Notes: generated by a model from the letters alone, not told the origin. A stretch of 64,000 nt of DNA from Pseudomonas bananamidigenes (GCF_001679645.1 NZ_LRUN01000014.1:1-64000); one strand, 5' to 3'; counted from the first letter of the stretch, positions 38,494 through 49,060 are shown. Program-made: numbers and translations.

Positions 38494-38820
38494 TCAGATC
38501 GGGCGGCTGCCGTACTTGTTGTCCGGCTTCTTGGGCGGATCGGCGACCACGTTGGCCTCCACTTCCTGAACCTTGCCACCGCGCGCAAGGAACTCTTCCA
38601 TGGCCTTGGCCAGGGCATCGCGCTCCTTGTTCTTGGCTTCGATGCTCGGCATCTCGTCGACCGACACTGCAGCCTTGGCCTTGCCTTTGGCTACCGGGGC
38701 CGGCGTATCGTCACCGCCATCGTCTTCGGCAACGTCATCCGCTGCCGCTTCCAGACCCTCATCGGCCTCGTCTTCATCGCCTACTTCGAGGTCGTCGTTT
38801 TCCAGATCATCGTCGCTCAT
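38494..38820 (-). CDS. sutA: Transcriptional regulator SutA
   Basis: SutA is a small RNA-polymerase-binding protein that raises transcription of ribosomal and housekeeping genes during slow growth in P. aeruginosa. This homologue has 108 residues: a highly acidic disordered N-terminal half (DDDLENDDLEVGDEDEADEG), a short helical core (MPSIEAKNKERDALAKAMEEF) and a C-terminal tail with DPPKKPDNKYGSRPI. No folded DNA-binding domain is expected. It is monocistronic and ends at the bidirectional terminator. Confidence 0.9.
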   Translation of the reverse strand: MSDDDLENDDLEVGDEDEADEGLEAAADDVAEDDGGDDTPAPVAKGKAKAAVSVDEMPSIEAKNKERDALAKAMEEFLARGGKVQEVEANVVADPPKKPDNKYGSRPI

Positions 38821-38922
38821 GTTCTACCTCATGACTTGCGAAAAGCAGATTAGTTATAGACCAGCTTTGGCGACTGTCGAAAGCCGCCGTAAAAAAATCG
38901 ACAACCATTGGTGACCAACGGT

Positions 38923-39348
38923 TTATGCCTCTTCACCGTACAAGGTGGCGAGGACTTTGCGGGCACCGCCATGATCGCGATGCTCGCCCAGATAAACGCC
39001 TTGCCAGGTGCCCAGTGCCAGACGACCCGCCGAAACCGGCAGGCTGATCTGGCAACCCAGCACGCTGGCCTTGAAGTGCGCCGGGAGGTCGTCCAGGCCT
39101 TCGTCGTTATGCTCATAGCCGTCTGCTCCTTGTGGGATCAGACGATTGAAAAATCGTTCGAAGTCGCGACGTACCGCCGGATCGGCGTTCTCGTTGATGG
39201 TCAACGACGCCGAGGTATGCTGCAGCCACAAATGCAACAGACCGACCCGGCATGCCTTGAGTTCAGGCAGCCCGGCAAGCAACTCTTCCGTTACCAGATG
39301 AAAGCCCCGGGGCCGTGCCCGCAGGGTTATCAGAGTCTGTTGCCACAT
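38923..39348 (-). CDS. YjbQ family protein (secondary thiamine-phosphate synthase type)
   Basis: A 141-residue YjbQ/UPF0047 protein. Diagnostic segments: [20 protein letters not shown] with the conserved histidine, [19 protein letters not shown], and [17 protein letters not shown]. YjbQ was reported to have low-level thiamine phosphate synthase activity; its main role is uncertain. ATG 39348 (MWQQTLITL) is chosen over a GTG-type start 9 codons upstream. Starts downstream of amtB on the same strand, with a terminator between. Confidence 0.9.
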   Translation of the reverse strand: MWQQTLITLRARPRGFHLVTEELLAGLPELKACRVGLLHLWLQHTSASLTINENADPAVRRDFERFFNRLIPQGADGYEHNDEGLDDLPAHFKASVLGCQISLPVSAGRLALGTWQGVYLGEHRDHGGARKVLATLYGEEA

Positions 39349-39520
39349 ACAGTTCTCCGCACGTTCGGGGCGCATTCTAGCGCGCTCTGAAAAAAAACAA
39401 AGGCCCTAATATTCCTTCAATGGTGTAAGCCATTGGCCGCAGAAAAACACCCGTCGTAAACACGACCAAAGCCGTACGAGAATTCCATTCAGCCACATCA
39501 GGGATGACAAATTCCGGACA

Positions 39521-39550
39521 AAAAAATGCCCGGCGAACCGGGCAAGTTTT
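39521..39550 (-). terminator. Intrinsic terminator after amtB
   Basis: Stem TGCCCGG / CCGGGCA with a CGAA loop (39527-39544). On the minus strand it is followed by TTTTTTTGTCC. It lies 20 bases beyond the amtB stop. Confidence 0.88.
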
Positions 39551-39563
39551 TAGAGGCGCGTGC

Positions 39564-40901
39564 TTACAGGTTGTAGCCGCGTTCGTTGTGTTGTGCCAGA
39601 TCCAGGCCCACCGACTCTTCTTCCTCAGTGGCGCGCAGTCCCATCACGGCATCCAGCACCTTGAGGATGATGAAGGTGACGATCGCGGTGTAGATCACCG
39701 TGAAACCGACGCCCTTGCACTGAATCCAGACCTGGGAAGCGACATCGGTGACAGTGCCGAAACCACCCAGCGCCGGAGCGGCGAACACACCGGTCAGGAT
39801 CGCACCGAGAATACCGCCGATCCCGTGCACGCCGAAGGCATCCAGCGAGTCGTCATAACCGAGTTTGCGTTTCAGGCTGGTGGCGCAGAAGAAGCACACC
39901 ACGCCCGCGGCCAGACCGATGATCAGCGAGCCCATCGGGCCCACAGTGCCGGCCGCCGGAGTGATTGCCACCAGACCGGCAACCACGCCCGAAGCGATAC
40001 CCAGTGCGCTTGGTTTGCCGTGGGTGATCCACTCGGCGAACATCCAGCCCAGTGCAGCGGCGGCGGTTGCGATCTGAGTGACCAGCATCGCCATGCCGGC
40101 AGTGCCGTTGGCCGCAGCAGCGGAACCGGCGTTGAAACCGAACCAGCCGACCCACAGCATCGCCGCGCCCATCAGGGTGTAACCAAGGTTGTGCGGCGCC
40201 ATCGGGGTGGTCGGGAAACCTTTGCGCTTGCCCAGCACCAGGCACGCCACCAGACCGGCGATACCGGCGTTGATGTGCACCACGGTGCCACCGGCGAAGT
40301 CGAGCACGCCCCAGTCACCCAACAGCGAACCCGGACCGCTCCAGACCATGTGCGCAATCGGCGCGTAAACCAGGGTGAACCAGACCCCCATGAACACCAG
40401 CATCGCGGAGAACTTCATGCGCTCGGCGAAGGCACCGACGATCAGCGCCGGGGTGATGATGGCGAAGGTCATCTGGTAGGTGACGAATACGGCTTCCGGG
40501 AACAGCGCGGTCGGGCTGGTGATGCTGGCCGGCGTGATGCCCGCGAGGAAAGCCTTGCCCAGGCCACCGACGAAGGAGTTGAAGTTGACGACGTTGGCTT
40601 CCATCCCGGTGGTGTCGAACGCCATGCTGTAGCCATAAATGAACCACAGGATGGTGACCAGGCCGGTAATGGCGAAGCACTGCATCATCACGGAAAGAAT
40701 GTTTTTCGACCGCACCATGCCGCCGTAGAACAGCGCGAGGCCCGGAATGGTCATGAACAGCACGAGGGCTGTGGAGGTCAGCATCCAGGCAGTATCGCCG
40801 GAATTGAGGACTGGAGGCGCCACCGGATCTGCCGCCAAAGCCAGGCCGGGCATTACGATGGACAACAGGGCGCCTAGCCCTGCGAATTTACGCAGAGTCA
40901 T
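39564..40901 (-). CDS. amtB: Ammonium transporter AmtB
   Basis: Trimeric inner-membrane ammonium channel, 445 residues. A cleavable signal peptide (MTLRKFAGLGALLSIVMPGLALA) is followed by eleven membrane helices. Family motifs include GDTAWMLTSTALVLFMTIPGLALFYGG, FAGGTVVHINAGIAGLV with the first pore histidine, and DDSLDAFGVHGIGGILGAILTG with the second. The start at ATG 40901 discards a 39-codon upstream extension. It lies 37 bases after glnK, the usual glnK-amtB operon in which GlnK blocks the channel under ammonium excess. Confidence 0.97.
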   Translation of the reverse strand: MTLRKFAGLGALLSIVMPGLALAADPVAPPVLNSGDTAWMLTSTALVLFMTIPGLALFYGGMVRSKNILSVMMQCFAITGLVTILWFIYGYSMAFDTTGMEANVVNFNSFVGGLGKAFLAGITPASITSPTALFPEAVFVTYQMTFAIITPALIVGAFAERMKFSAMLVFMGVWFTLVYAPIAHMVWSGPGSLLGDWGVLDFAGGTVVHINAGIAGLVACLVLGKRKGFPTTPMAPHNLGYTLMGAAMLWVGWFGFNAGSAAAANGTAGMAMLVTQIATAAAALGWMFAEWITHGKPSALGIASGVVAGLVAITPAAGTVGPMGSLIIGLAAGVVCFFCATSLKRKLGYDDSLDAFGVHGIGGILGAILTGVFAAPALGGFGTVTDVASQVWIQCKGVGFTVIYTAIVTFIILKVLDAVMGLRATEEEESVGLDLAQHNERGYNL

Positions 40902-40938
40902 ATTGTTTTCTCCTGGGGCGTTGGGTTTGTGGCGGCGC

Positions 40939-41690
<752 letters not shown>

Positions 41691-41951
41691 ATGCTCGCGC
41701 CCAAAGACTTCCTCGACGCCCTGAGCGGCACCGCCTCCCGCCTGTTCAGTGGCGACACGCCATTGCCAAAAGCCGAAATCGAAAGCCAGTTCAAGATGCT
41801 GCTGCAAAGCGCCTTCAGCAAACTGGACCTGGTGAGCCGGGAAGAATTCGATAGTCAGATGGTGGTACTGGCGCGCACTCGCGCCCGGCTTGAGAGTCTT
41901 GAGGCGAAGGTGGCTGAGCTGGAAGCGAAGCTGACGCCGCCGGCTGAGTGA
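41691..41951 (+). CDS. ubiK: Ubiquinone biosynthesis accessory factor UbiK
   Basis: An 86-residue YqiC/BMFP family protein that supports the aerobic ubiquinone biosynthesis complex by acting as a lipid-binding accessory factor. The N-terminal amphipathic region MLAPKDFLDALSGTASRLF and the helix IESQFKMLLQSAFSKLDLV are typical; residues about 50-85 form a trimeric coiled coil (LARTRARLESLEAKVAELEAKL). Location next to glnK and yifB is as in other pseudomonads. Confidence 0.92.
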   Translation: MLAPKDFLDALSGTASRLFSGDTPLPKAEIESQFKMLLQSAFSKLDLVSREEFDSQMVVLARTRARLESLEAKVAELEAKLTPPAE

Positions 41952-41962
41952 GACAAGAAGCT

Positions 41963-41993
41963 AAAACCGCTCCTGCCGAGGCAGGAACGGTTT
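41963..41993 (+). terminator. Terminator-like hairpin after ubiK
   Basis: Imperfect stem AAACCGCTCCTGCC / GGCAGGAACGGTTT around a GA(G) loop, 12 bases after the ubiK stop. The T run after it is only TTT, so termination may be partial. Confidence 0.7.
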
Positions 41994-42541
41994 CCGTCGG
42001 TTCAATTCCTACAGCGAATTATTCCAACGGTCTCGCAGAATCTCGTACAGGCGAAAAGCCCATAGCGCGATCCTGACGAGGCGCCACATATGTTTAAGAA
42101 ACTTAGACATATTTTGGCCCTCCTTGCGTGGGGCCAAACCTCCGATGCTCTTTCCGGCCTACGAACACCTTCGGGACTACACACGAGTGTGCCCACCAAG
42201 GCGGCCGGGTGTGGGTCCCCCAAAACAACACCGGCACGGGTCTCACACCGCGTCGGGGAACATGAAAATCGTTATGCTCCCGACCACACTTTGCGAACAC
42301 TCGATGAGTGGGCATCGTCGCAGCGGATGGTATTGCAGCCCTTAGAATGCAAATTAAACAAGTTGTATCAAGCCATTAATCGAGCGCTGGCAAAAGGATG
42401 GTTACCCCTCATTCCAGACCACAATTGGTTGGCGAAAAATTCGCTGATGCTTGCGCCAACGATCAAACATGCATAACCTCGGAATACGCGAGTGTGTCCA
42501 CTAAGGATGCGCAGGCCTTGGCCTCACCGAAGCCTGCAACT
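41994..42541. other. Unassigned GC-poor intergenic segment
   Basis: About 550 bases with no recognised gene. A hand count over 42001-42600 gives roughly 52% GC, below neighbouring genes. An open frame at 42090-42476 (128 residues, MFKKLRHILALLAWG...) has GAGG 8 bases before its ATG, but its sequence shows no domain and its codon use is unlike the core genes. Two related blocks, CGAGTGTGCCCACCAAGG near 42184 and CGAGTGTGTCCACTAAGG near 42489, form an imperfect direct repeat. A small CACTC-GAT-GAGTG palindrome lies near 42298. The segment ends in a strong plus-strand terminator, which suggests it is transcribed. Confidence 0.5.
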
Positions 42542-42571
42542 AAAAACCGTCTTCTCAAGGCGGTTTTTTTT
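42542..42571 (+). terminator. Intrinsic terminator upstream of yifB
   Basis: Nine-base-pair stem AACCGTCTT / AAGGCGGTT (one G-T pair) with a CTC loop, followed by six further T residues on the plus strand. It ends whatever plus-strand transcript crosses the unassigned segment; ubiK already has its own hairpin 550 bases earlier. Confidence 0.88.
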
Positions 42572-42707
42572 CGCCTGAAGATTAGTCATTTCTATTTCAG
42601 CAACATCCAGTGAAGCTTTGCCCAGGCAACTGTCCCTTCAACCTCCTCCCCGACTACCCTTGAAAAACCCGCAGGAAGCGGCCCCCGACTCAGCTCAAGG
42701 AACGACC

Positions 42708-44201
42708 ATGTCCCTCGCCATCGTCCACAGCCGCGCCCAGATTGGCGTGGATGCCCCCGCCGTCACCGTCGAAGTCCACCTGGCAAACGGTTTGCCCTCG
42801 CTGACCATGGTCGGCCTGCCCGAAGCCGCAGTGAAGGAGAGCAAGGACCGGGTGCGCAGCGCGATCATCAATTCCGGGCTGCAGTTTCCGGCGCGGCGGA
42901 TCACCTTGAATCTGGCGCCGGCGGATCTGCCCAAGGATGGCGGGCGCTTCGACCTGGCGATTGCGCTGGGGATCCTGTCGGCCAGTGTGCAGGTGCCAAC
43001 ATTGACGCTGGATGATGTGGAATGCCTTGGCGAACTGGCGTTATCCGGTGCAGTACGGGCGGTGCGCGGGGTGTTGCCGGCGGCGCTGGCAGCACGCAAG
43101 GCCGGGCGGACGCTGGTGGTGCCGAGGGCGAATGCAGAGGAAGCGTGCCTGGCGTCAGGATTGAAGGTGATTGCGGTCGATCATTTGTTGGAGGCCGTGG
43201 CGCATTTCAATGGGCATACACCGGTCGAACCCTACGTCTCGGATGGGTTGATCCATGCCGCCAAACCCTATCCCGACTTGAACGAAGTGCAGGGTCAACT
43301 GGCTGCCAAACGGGCGCTGCTGATTGCCGCTGCCGGCGCGCACAACCTGCTGTTCAGCGGGCCGCCTGGGACGGGCAAGACGTTACTGGCCAGCCGATTG
43401 CCGGGGTTGCTGCCGCCGCTGGCCGAGAGTGAGGCTCTGGAGGTGGCGGCGATTCAATCCGTGGCCAGCGGCGCTCCCCTGACTCACTGGCCACAGCGCC
43501 CGTTCCGCCAACCCCATCACTCGGCCTCCGGGCCGGCACTGGTCGGCGGCAGCTCAAAACCGCAACCCGGCGAAATCACCCTGGCCCATCACGGCGTGCT
43601 GTTTCTCGATGAGTTGCCGGAGTTTGATCGCAAGGTCCTGGAGGTTTTGCGCGAACCCCTGGAGTCCGGATGCATCGTAATTGCCCGGGCCAGGGAGCGC
43701 GTGCGTTTCCCCGCAAGATTTCAGTTGGTGGCGGCGATGAATCCCTGCCCCTGTGGATATCTTGGCGAGCCCAGCGGCAAATGCTCCTGTACGCCGGACA
43801 TGGTGCAGCGCTATCGCAACAAACTGTCGGGGCCGCTGCTCGATCGGATCGATCTGCACCTGACGGTGGCGCGCGAAGCGACAGCGTTGAACCCTGTGGC
43901 AAAACCGGGAGAAGACAGCGCCAGCGCAGCCGCACGGGTCGCCGAGGCCCGCGAGCGGCAGCAAAAGCGCCAGGCCTGTGCCAATGCGTTTCTCGATTTG
44001 CCAGGGCTGAAAAGGTACTGCAAGTTATCCCCAGCCGATGAAACCTGGCTGGAATCGGCGTGCGAGCGGCTGACCCTGTCGCTGCGCTCGGCGCATCGGT
44101 TGCTCAAGGTCGCGCGGACACTGGCGGATCTGGAAACGTGCGCGGATATCAATCGCGAGCATCTGGCCGAAGCGTTGCAGTATCGGCCGGCGACTCAGTA
44201 G
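42708..44201 (+). CDS. comM: YifB/ComM family AAA+ ATPase
   Basis: A Mg-chelatase-like AAA+ protein of 497 residues. Its homologue ComM is a branch-migration helicase that helps integrate DNA during natural transformation. The N-terminal LonC-like domain (VTVEVHLANGLPSLTMVGLPEAAVKE) precedes the ATPase: Walker A SGPPGTGKT at about residues 217-225, Walker B GVLFLDELPEF, and the Cys-rich segment NPCPCGYLG...KCSC before the sensor region DRIDLH. ATG 42708 follows AAGGAA; a longer frame 30 codons upstream is not family-like. Its presence in non-competent species means a role in transformation is not certain. Confidence 0.94.
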   Translation: MSLAIVHSRAQIGVDAPAVTVEVHLANGLPSLTMVGLPEAAVKESKDRVRSAIINSGLQFPARRITLNLAPADLPKDGGRFDLAIALGILSASVQVPTLTLDDVECLGELALSGAVRAVRGVLPAALAARKAGRTLVVPRANAEEACLASGLKVIAVDHLLEAVAHFNGHTPVEPYVSDGLIHAAKPYPDLNEVQGQLAAKRALLIAAAGAHNLLFSGPPGTGKTLLASRLPGLLPPLAESEALEVAAIQSVASGAPLTHWPQRPFRQPHHSASGPALVGGSSKPQPGEITLAHHGVLFLDELPEFDRKVLEVLREPLESGCIVIARARERVRFPARFQLVAAMNPCPCGYLGEPSGKCSCTPDMVQRYRNKLSGPLLDRIDLHLTVAREATALNPVAKPGEDSASAAARVAEARERQQKRQACANAFLDLPGLKRYCKLSPADETWLESACERLTLSLRSAHRLLKVARTLADLETCADINREHLAEALQYRPATQ

Positions 44202-44223
44202 GTGCTGAAACATGGGCGTCCCA

Positions 44224-44315
44224 ATCGCGGGCAAGCCCGCGCCCACAGGGTTTTGTCTTGAAACACTATTGCGTGTTCAGCGGGAAACCTGTGGGAGCGA
44301 GCCTGCTCGCGATAG
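44224..44315. repeat. Paired REP elements (inverted)
   Basis: TCGCGGGCAAGCCCGCGCCC near 44225 and GTGGGAGCGAGCCTGCTCGC near 44291, inverted, in the gap between convergent comM and the chemoreceptor gene. Confidence 0.88.
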
Positions 44316-44331
44316 CTGTTTCAGAGATGCA

Positions 44332-46308
44332 TCAGCGGAAGCGATCAACCTCGGAACGCAAATCCGCCGCCAGCTTCTCCAGCTCTTTAGCGGTGACGGC
44401 CAGATTGGAAACCACCTCACGCTGCTCGCTGTTGGCCAGCGCAATGCTCTGCAGATTGCTGCTGAGCAACGTCGCGGTGCTGCTCTGCTCCTGAGTCGCC
44501 GTGGTGATTGCCGCAAACTGCTGCCCGGCCGAGCGGCTCTGCTCATCGATACGCGCCAGCGCCGAAGCGACATTGGCGTTGCGCGAAAGGCCTTCCTGCA
44601 TCAGCACGTTGCCCTGCTCCATGGTGCTGATGGCGTTGCCGGTTTCCTGCTGGATGCTGTGGATCATTCCGGAAATTTCGTCGGTCGCCTGACGGGTGCG
44701 CGACGCCAGATTGCGCACTTCGTCCGCCACCACGGCAAAACCGCGACCTTGCTCACCGGCTCGGGCCGCTTCAATCGCCGCGTTGAGTGCCAACAGGTTG
44801 GTCTGTTCGGCAATCGAGGTAATCACGCTGACGATGCCACCGATTTCCTGGGAGCGCTGACCCAGCGTGTTGATCACGGTCGCCGTGGTGTTCAGCGCGC
44901 CGGCAATCTGCTCCAGCGAGGACGATGCTTCTTCCATCGAGCTGCGACCGATCTGGGTCTGTTGCGCGTTTTCCTGGGCCAGACGCTGGGTGTTGCCCAT
45001 GTTGTCGGCAATGTTCAGCGAGGTGGCGGAAAACTCTTCAACCGCGCCCGCCATGCTGGTGATTTCACCGGATTGCTGCTCCATGCCTTCATACGCACCA
45101 CCGGACAGACCGGACAGCGCCTGAGCACGGTTGTTGACCTCTTCCGAGGCGCGACGAATGTGCTCGACCATGGTCGACAGGGCCTGGCTCATCTGGTTGA
45201 AGGCGCGGGCCAACTGGCCGATTTCATCGTTGCTCGAGACGTTCAGGCGCACACTCAGATCACCGTCGCCCAGGGCTTCGGCCTGACGCACCAGATCACC
45301 CAGCGGTTGCAGCTTGCTGCGCAGCAGCCACACCGCCGATCCCACCGCGATCAACATCGCCAGCAGGCTGCCGATGGCCAGTTGAATGCCGACGCTCCAG
45401 GTGACTTCACGGATCTCGGATTTCGGCATGCTCGCCACCACCGACCAGGGTCCGCCTTCGAACGGTACGGCGATGCTGTAGAAGTCTTCGGACGTATCGC
45501 TCCAGAAGCGGCCCTTGCCCGGCGTTTTCGCCAGACCGCTGACCACCGGCACCGCCTGATCGGGCGCCTGCACACCGGCTGGCGCTACCAGCCATTTGTT
45601 CTGTTCGTCCAACAGCGCGAGGGAACCGCTCTGGCCAATGCGAAAACGCTTGAGGTTGTCGAACTGGGCGTTCTGCGCATCGGTGTAATCGAAGCCGACG
45701 AACAACACCGCGATCACCTTGCCGCTGCTGTCACGCACCGGGGTGTACTGGGTCATGTAGGAACGATCGAACAACAGCGCGCGGCCGACATAGCCCTGCC
45801 CTGCCATCAACTTCGCGTAGGCCGGGTGCGCGTGATCGAGCAAGGTGCCGATGGCGCGGGAGCCGTCCTGTTTGGTCAGCGAGGTGCTGACCCGTACGAA
45901 GTCTTCGCCGCTGCGCACGAACAGGGTGGCGACACCCGCCGTCATCTGCTTGAACTCGTCGACTTCCTTGAAGTTGTTGTTCAGCACTTCGCTGCCCAGG
46001 TGCAGACCCGGGGTCCGGGTGCCCGCCACGTTGACCGGTTCGTCGGCATGAAGGCTCAGGCCGGCGCTGAAGCGCTTCTCGAACAACCCGCTCAGGCGCT
46101 GGGTGCTTTCACGCAGCGTGCCATGGAAGGTGCTCAACTGATCGGCGAGCAGGCGTGCCTCGCTGGCCAGGTGTTCTTCACGGGTGGACAGGTTGGCGGC
46201 GTCCAGCGAACGCAGGGCGAACACGGTACTGCCGCTGATGACAATTGCCAGTATCACAGCGAGCGCGAGGCCCAGCTGCGAGGCGATCCGGGCGCGAGGT
46301 TGAGACAT
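44332..46308 (-). CDS. Methyl-accepting chemotaxis protein with Cache 3/Cache 2 sensor
   Basis: A 658-residue transmembrane chemoreceptor. Helix 1 (about residues 12-30) leads to a large periplasmic domain (about 35-300) with the Cache 3/Cache 2 fusion look: [49 protein letters not shown], and [14 protein letters not shown]. Helix 2 ([22 protein letters not shown]) and a HAMP domain ([19 protein letters not shown]) follow, then the signalling domain with the hairpin tip [20 protein letters not shown]. No C-terminal CheR/CheB-binding pentapeptide (NWETF type) is present; it ends RSEVDRFR. The ligand is unknown. Confidence 0.93.
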   Translation of the reverse strand: MSQPRARIASQLGLALAVILAIVISGSTVFALRSLDAANLSTREEHLASEARLLADQLSTFHGTLRESTQRLSGLFEKRFSAGLSLHADEPVNVAGTRTPGLHLGSEVLNNNFKEVDEFKQMTAGVATLFVRSGEDFVRVSTSLTKQDGSRAIGTLLDHAHPAYAKLMAGQGYVGRALLFDRSYMTQYTPVRDSSGKVIAVLFVGFDYTDAQNAQFDNLKRFRIGQSGSLALLDEQNKWLVAPAGVQAPDQAVPVVSGLAKTPGKGRFWSDTSEDFYSIAVPFEGGPWSVVASMPKSEIREVTWSVGIQLAIGSLLAMLIAVGSAVWLLRSKLQPLGDLVRQAEALGDGDLSVRLNVSSNDEIGQLARAFNQMSQALSTMVEHIRRASEEVNNRAQALSGLSGGAYEGMEQQSGEITSMAGAVEEFSATSLNIADNMGNTQRLAQENAQQTQIGRSSMEEASSSLEQIAGALNTTATVINTLGQRSQEIGGIVSVITSIAEQTNLLALNAAIEAARAGEQGRGFAVVADEVRNLASRTRQATDEISGMIHSIQQETGNAISTMEQGNVLMQEGLSRNANVASALARIDEQSRSAGQQFAAITTATQEQSSTATLLSSNLQSIALANSEQREVVSNLAVTAKELEKLAADLRSEVDRFR

Positions 46309-46490
46309 GGACAGCTCCTGGCCGAGTCTGCGTATCCTCCCTGATCGCGGCTCGGAACATTTCTAATAATGGGGGTGAGGCGTGAAACCGGCACGACGGT
46401 TCCACCTGGACGTATTCGGCGGTGAACGCGAATACTTGAGCGCTCAGCAGGGTTATGGCCGAGGGCCGGCATTGTGGCGGCTCGAACGTT

Positions 46491-47411
46491 TCAGCTCAAG
46501 CGCGCGACCTGCGGCAGTTCCATTGCCCGAACCTCACCCTGAAGAAAATCACTGAGCCGGCGCAAACGTTCACCTCCCGGACGGGTCTTCGGCCATACCA
46601 GGTAATAATTCAGGCCGCTGGCGACCGCCGTCGGCCACGGCAGACTCAAGCGCCCCTGGGCCACATCCTCGGCCACCATCAGCAGATCGCCCATGGAGAC
46701 GCCATAACCCCGGGCCGCCGCGATCATCCCCAGTTCGAGGGTATCGAACACCTGCCCGCCCTTGAGCGACACTTGATCGGACAGGCCCATGTGCTCCAGC
46801 CAGCTGCGCCAGTCGCGGCGATCCGGGGTCGGGTGCAGCAGTTCGGTGGCGGCCAGTCGTTCCACATCCCAGGGCTGGTCATTGAGCAGGTTGGGCGCGC
46901 CCACCGGGATCAGCTCTTCCGGGAACAACAGGCTGGCCTCCCAGTCCGGCGGAAAATGCCCGTCGCTCAACAGCACTGCGCAATCGAAGGGTTCGTTATT
47001 GAAGTCCACCGAATCCACGTCCATCCAGGCACTGGTCAGTTGCACTTCATTACCCGGCTGCAAATGGCGGAAACGACTGAGCCGCGCCAGCAACCAGCGC
47101 ATGGTCAGGGTCGAAGGGGCTTTCATGCGCAGGATGTCATCTTCGGCGCGCAAGGTATTGCAGGCTCGCTCCAGGGCCGCGAAACCTTCACGGATGCCGG
47201 GCAGCAGCAGACGGGCCGACTCGGTCAGTTGCAGATTGCGGCCACTGCGGTGGAACAGCCGACAGGCGAAGTGTTCTTCCAGCGTGCGGATATGTCGGCT
47301 CACCGCACTCTGAGTGATCGACAACTCCTCGGCCGCGCGGGTGAACGAGCTGTGCCGCGCCGCTGCTTCGAATGCGCGCAGGGCATACAAGGGGGGCAGG
47401 CGACGGGACAT
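46491..47411 (-). CDS. LysR family transcriptional regulator
   Basis: A 306-residue LysR regulator. The N-terminal winged helix is clear (LRAFEAAARHSSFTRAAEELSITQSAVSRHIRTLEEHF), followed by a substrate-binding domain of the GcvA-like subgroup (LLARLSRFRHLQPGNEVQLT, DCAVLLSDGHFP, GVSMGDLLMVAEDVAQGRL). It is divergent from the MATE exporter gene (157 bases between starts), so that exporter is the likely target. The inducer cannot be predicted. Confidence 0.92.
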   Translation of the reverse strand: MSRRLPPLYALRAFEAAARHSSFTRAAEELSITQSAVSRHIRTLEEHFACRLFHRSGRNLQLTESARLLLPGIREGFAALERACNTLRAEDDILRMKAPSTLTMRWLLARLSRFRHLQPGNEVQLTSAWMDVDSVDFNNEPFDCAVLLSDGHFPPDWEASLLFPEELIPVGAPNLLNDQPWDVERLAATELLHPTPDRRDWRSWLEHMGLSDQVSLKGGQVFDTLELGMIAAARGYGVSMGDLLMVAEDVAQGRLSLPWPTAVASGLNYYLVWPKTRPGGERLRRLSDFLQGEVRAMELPQVARLS

Positions 47412-47568
47412 ACACAGGGCTCCGGTTGCGGGATGGCGTCAACTTAGCAGAATTGAGCCAGGATGAGTTTTAATCATGCCACCCATCCTTTTTATCCCTT
47501 TGTGCATCCCGTACCAAACCCCGAGAATCGACGGTCTCTTGCTCCCTCTTTTATAAGGATGTGAAACC

Positions 47569-48963
47569 ATGCAGCGTCCTGTGCGTACCGAACTCTGGGC
47601 CATCCTGCGGCTGGCGGGGCCGTTGATCGCCTCGCAGTTGGCGCACATGCTGATGGTGCTGACCGACACCCTGATGATGGCGCGTCTCAGCCCGGAAGCA
47701 CTGGCCGGCGGTGGCCTGGGCGCGGCGAGCTATTCGTTCGTGTCGATCTTCTGCATCGGCGTTATTGCGGCGGTCGGCACCCTGGTGGCGATCCGTCAGG
47801 GCGCCGGCGACATACTCGGTGCCGCCCGGCTGACCCAGGCCGGATTGTGGCTGGCGTGGCTGATGGCGCTGGGGGCCGGGTTGTTGCTGTGGAATCTGAA
47901 ACCGGTGTTGCTGCTGTTCGGTCAGACCGAGACCAACGTCAACGCCGCCGGGCAGTTTCTGATCGCCCTGCCGTTCGCCCTGCCCGGCTACCTGAGCTTC
48001 ATGGCCTTGCGCGGCTTCACCAGTGCCATCGGCCGGGCGACGCCGGTGATGGTCATCAGCCTCGGCGGTACCGTAGCCAACTTCCTGCTCAACTACGCGC
48101 TGATCACCGGCATGTTCGGCTTGCCGAAACTGGGGCTGACCGGTATCGGTCTGGTCACAGCGATCGTCGCCAACTGCATGGCGCTGGCACTGGCGTGGCA
48201 CATCCGTCGGCACCCGGCTTATGACGCCTATCCATTGCGCCACGGCCTGTCCCGGCCAGACCGGCAATACCTGAAAGAGTTGTGGCGCCTGGGTCTGCCG
48301 ATCGGCGGCACCTACGCGGTGGAAGTCGGGCTGTTCGCCTTCGCGGCGCTGTGCATGGGCACCATGGGCAGCACCCAACTGGCGGCGCATCAGATTGCCC
48401 TGCAGATCGTTTCCGTGGCGTTCATGGTGCCGGCGGGCATGTCCTATGCCATCACCATGCGTGTCGGCCAGCATTTCGGCGCCGGGCAACTGGGCGATGC
48501 GCGGATGTCCGGCCGGGTCGGCATCGCCTTCGGCGCGGTGGTGATGCTGGGGTTTGCCATGGTGTTCTGGCTGCTGCCGAATCAGCTGGTCGGGCTCTTC
48601 CTCGATCACAATGATCCGGCATTTGCCGAAGTCATTCGCCTGGCGGTGAGCCTGCTGGCTGTCGCGGCGTGGTTCGAGCTGTTTGACGGTACCCAGACAA
48701 TTGCCATGGGCTGCATCCGTGGACTGAAAGATGCGAAAACCACGTTTCTGGTGGGGCTCGGTTGCTACTGGCTGATCGGCGCGCCGTCGGCCTGGCTGAT
48801 GGCGTTCCACCTGCACTGGGGACCGACCGGCGTCTGGTGGGGACTGGCGCTCGGCCTGGCCTGCGCAGCGATCTGTCTGACGCTGGCGTTCGAATGGAAG
48901 ATGAAACGTATGATTCGACTTGAGCCGCAATCTCGAGGATTCAAGATCGCTCAGGCCGAATGA
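47569..48963 (+). CDS. MATE family multidrug efflux transporter (NorM type)
   Basis: Cation-coupled multidrug exporter of the NorM branch, 464 residues with twelve membrane helices. Recognisable segments are LAGPLIASQLAHMLMVLTDTLMMARLSPEALAGGGLGAA at the N terminus (written in part: HMLMVLTDTLMMARL), VPAGMSYAITMRVGQHFGAG in helix 7-8, and FDGTQTIAMGCIRGLKDAKT near helix 10. Divergent from a LysR gene that may regulate it. Substrates not predictable; the neighbouring P. aeruginosa locus has the same LysR-MATE-EAL-rep order. Confidence 0.92.
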   Translation: MQRPVRTELWAILRLAGPLIASQLAHMLMVLTDTLMMARLSPEALAGGGLGAASYSFVSIFCIGVIAAVGTLVAIRQGAGDILGAARLTQAGLWLAWLMALGAGLLLWNLKPVLLLFGQTETNVNAAGQFLIALPFALPGYLSFMALRGFTSAIGRATPVMVISLGGTVANFLLNYALITGMFGLPKLGLTGIGLVTAIVANCMALALAWHIRRHPAYDAYPLRHGLSRPDRQYLKELWRLGLPIGGTYAVEVGLFAFAALCMGTMGSTQLAAHQIALQIVSVAFMVPAGMSYAITMRVGQHFGAGQLGDARMSGRVGIAFGAVVMLGFAMVFWLLPNQLVGLFLDHNDPAFAEVIRLAVSLLAVAAWFELFDGTQTIAMGCIRGLKDAKTTFLVGLGCYWLIGAPSAWLMAFHLHWGPTGVWWGLALGLACAAICLTLAFEWKMKRMIRLEPQSRGFKIAQAE

Positions 48964-48970
48964 GTTTCCC

Positions 48971-49060
48971 TGTGGGAGCGAGCTTGCTCGCGATGAGGGT
49001 GTGTCAGTGACTAATAAGCCGACTGTTACTCCGCCATCGCGAGCAAGCTCGCTCCCACAG
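48971..49060. repeat. Paired REP elements (inverted)
   Basis: GTGGGAGCGAGCTTGCTCGC near 48972 and GCGAGCAAGCTCGCTCCCAC near 49039, inverted and about 45 bases apart, between convergent MATE and EAL genes. Confidence 0.93.

Noticed and set aside
39504..40877. 457-codon open frame opposite amtB
   Set aside because: Antisense of AmtB. The His/Gln/Arg-rich translation has no membrane segments or motifs.
42002..42315. Minus-strand open frames of 70-73 codons in the ubiK-yifB gap
   Set aside because: No ribosome binding site, no domain, and they overlap the better supported plus-strand frame; kept only as part of the unassigned segment.
44212..46344. 710-codon open frame opposite the chemoreceptor gene
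   Set aside because: Antisense to an unmistakable methyl-accepting protein; starts inside a REP region and lacks a ribosome binding site.
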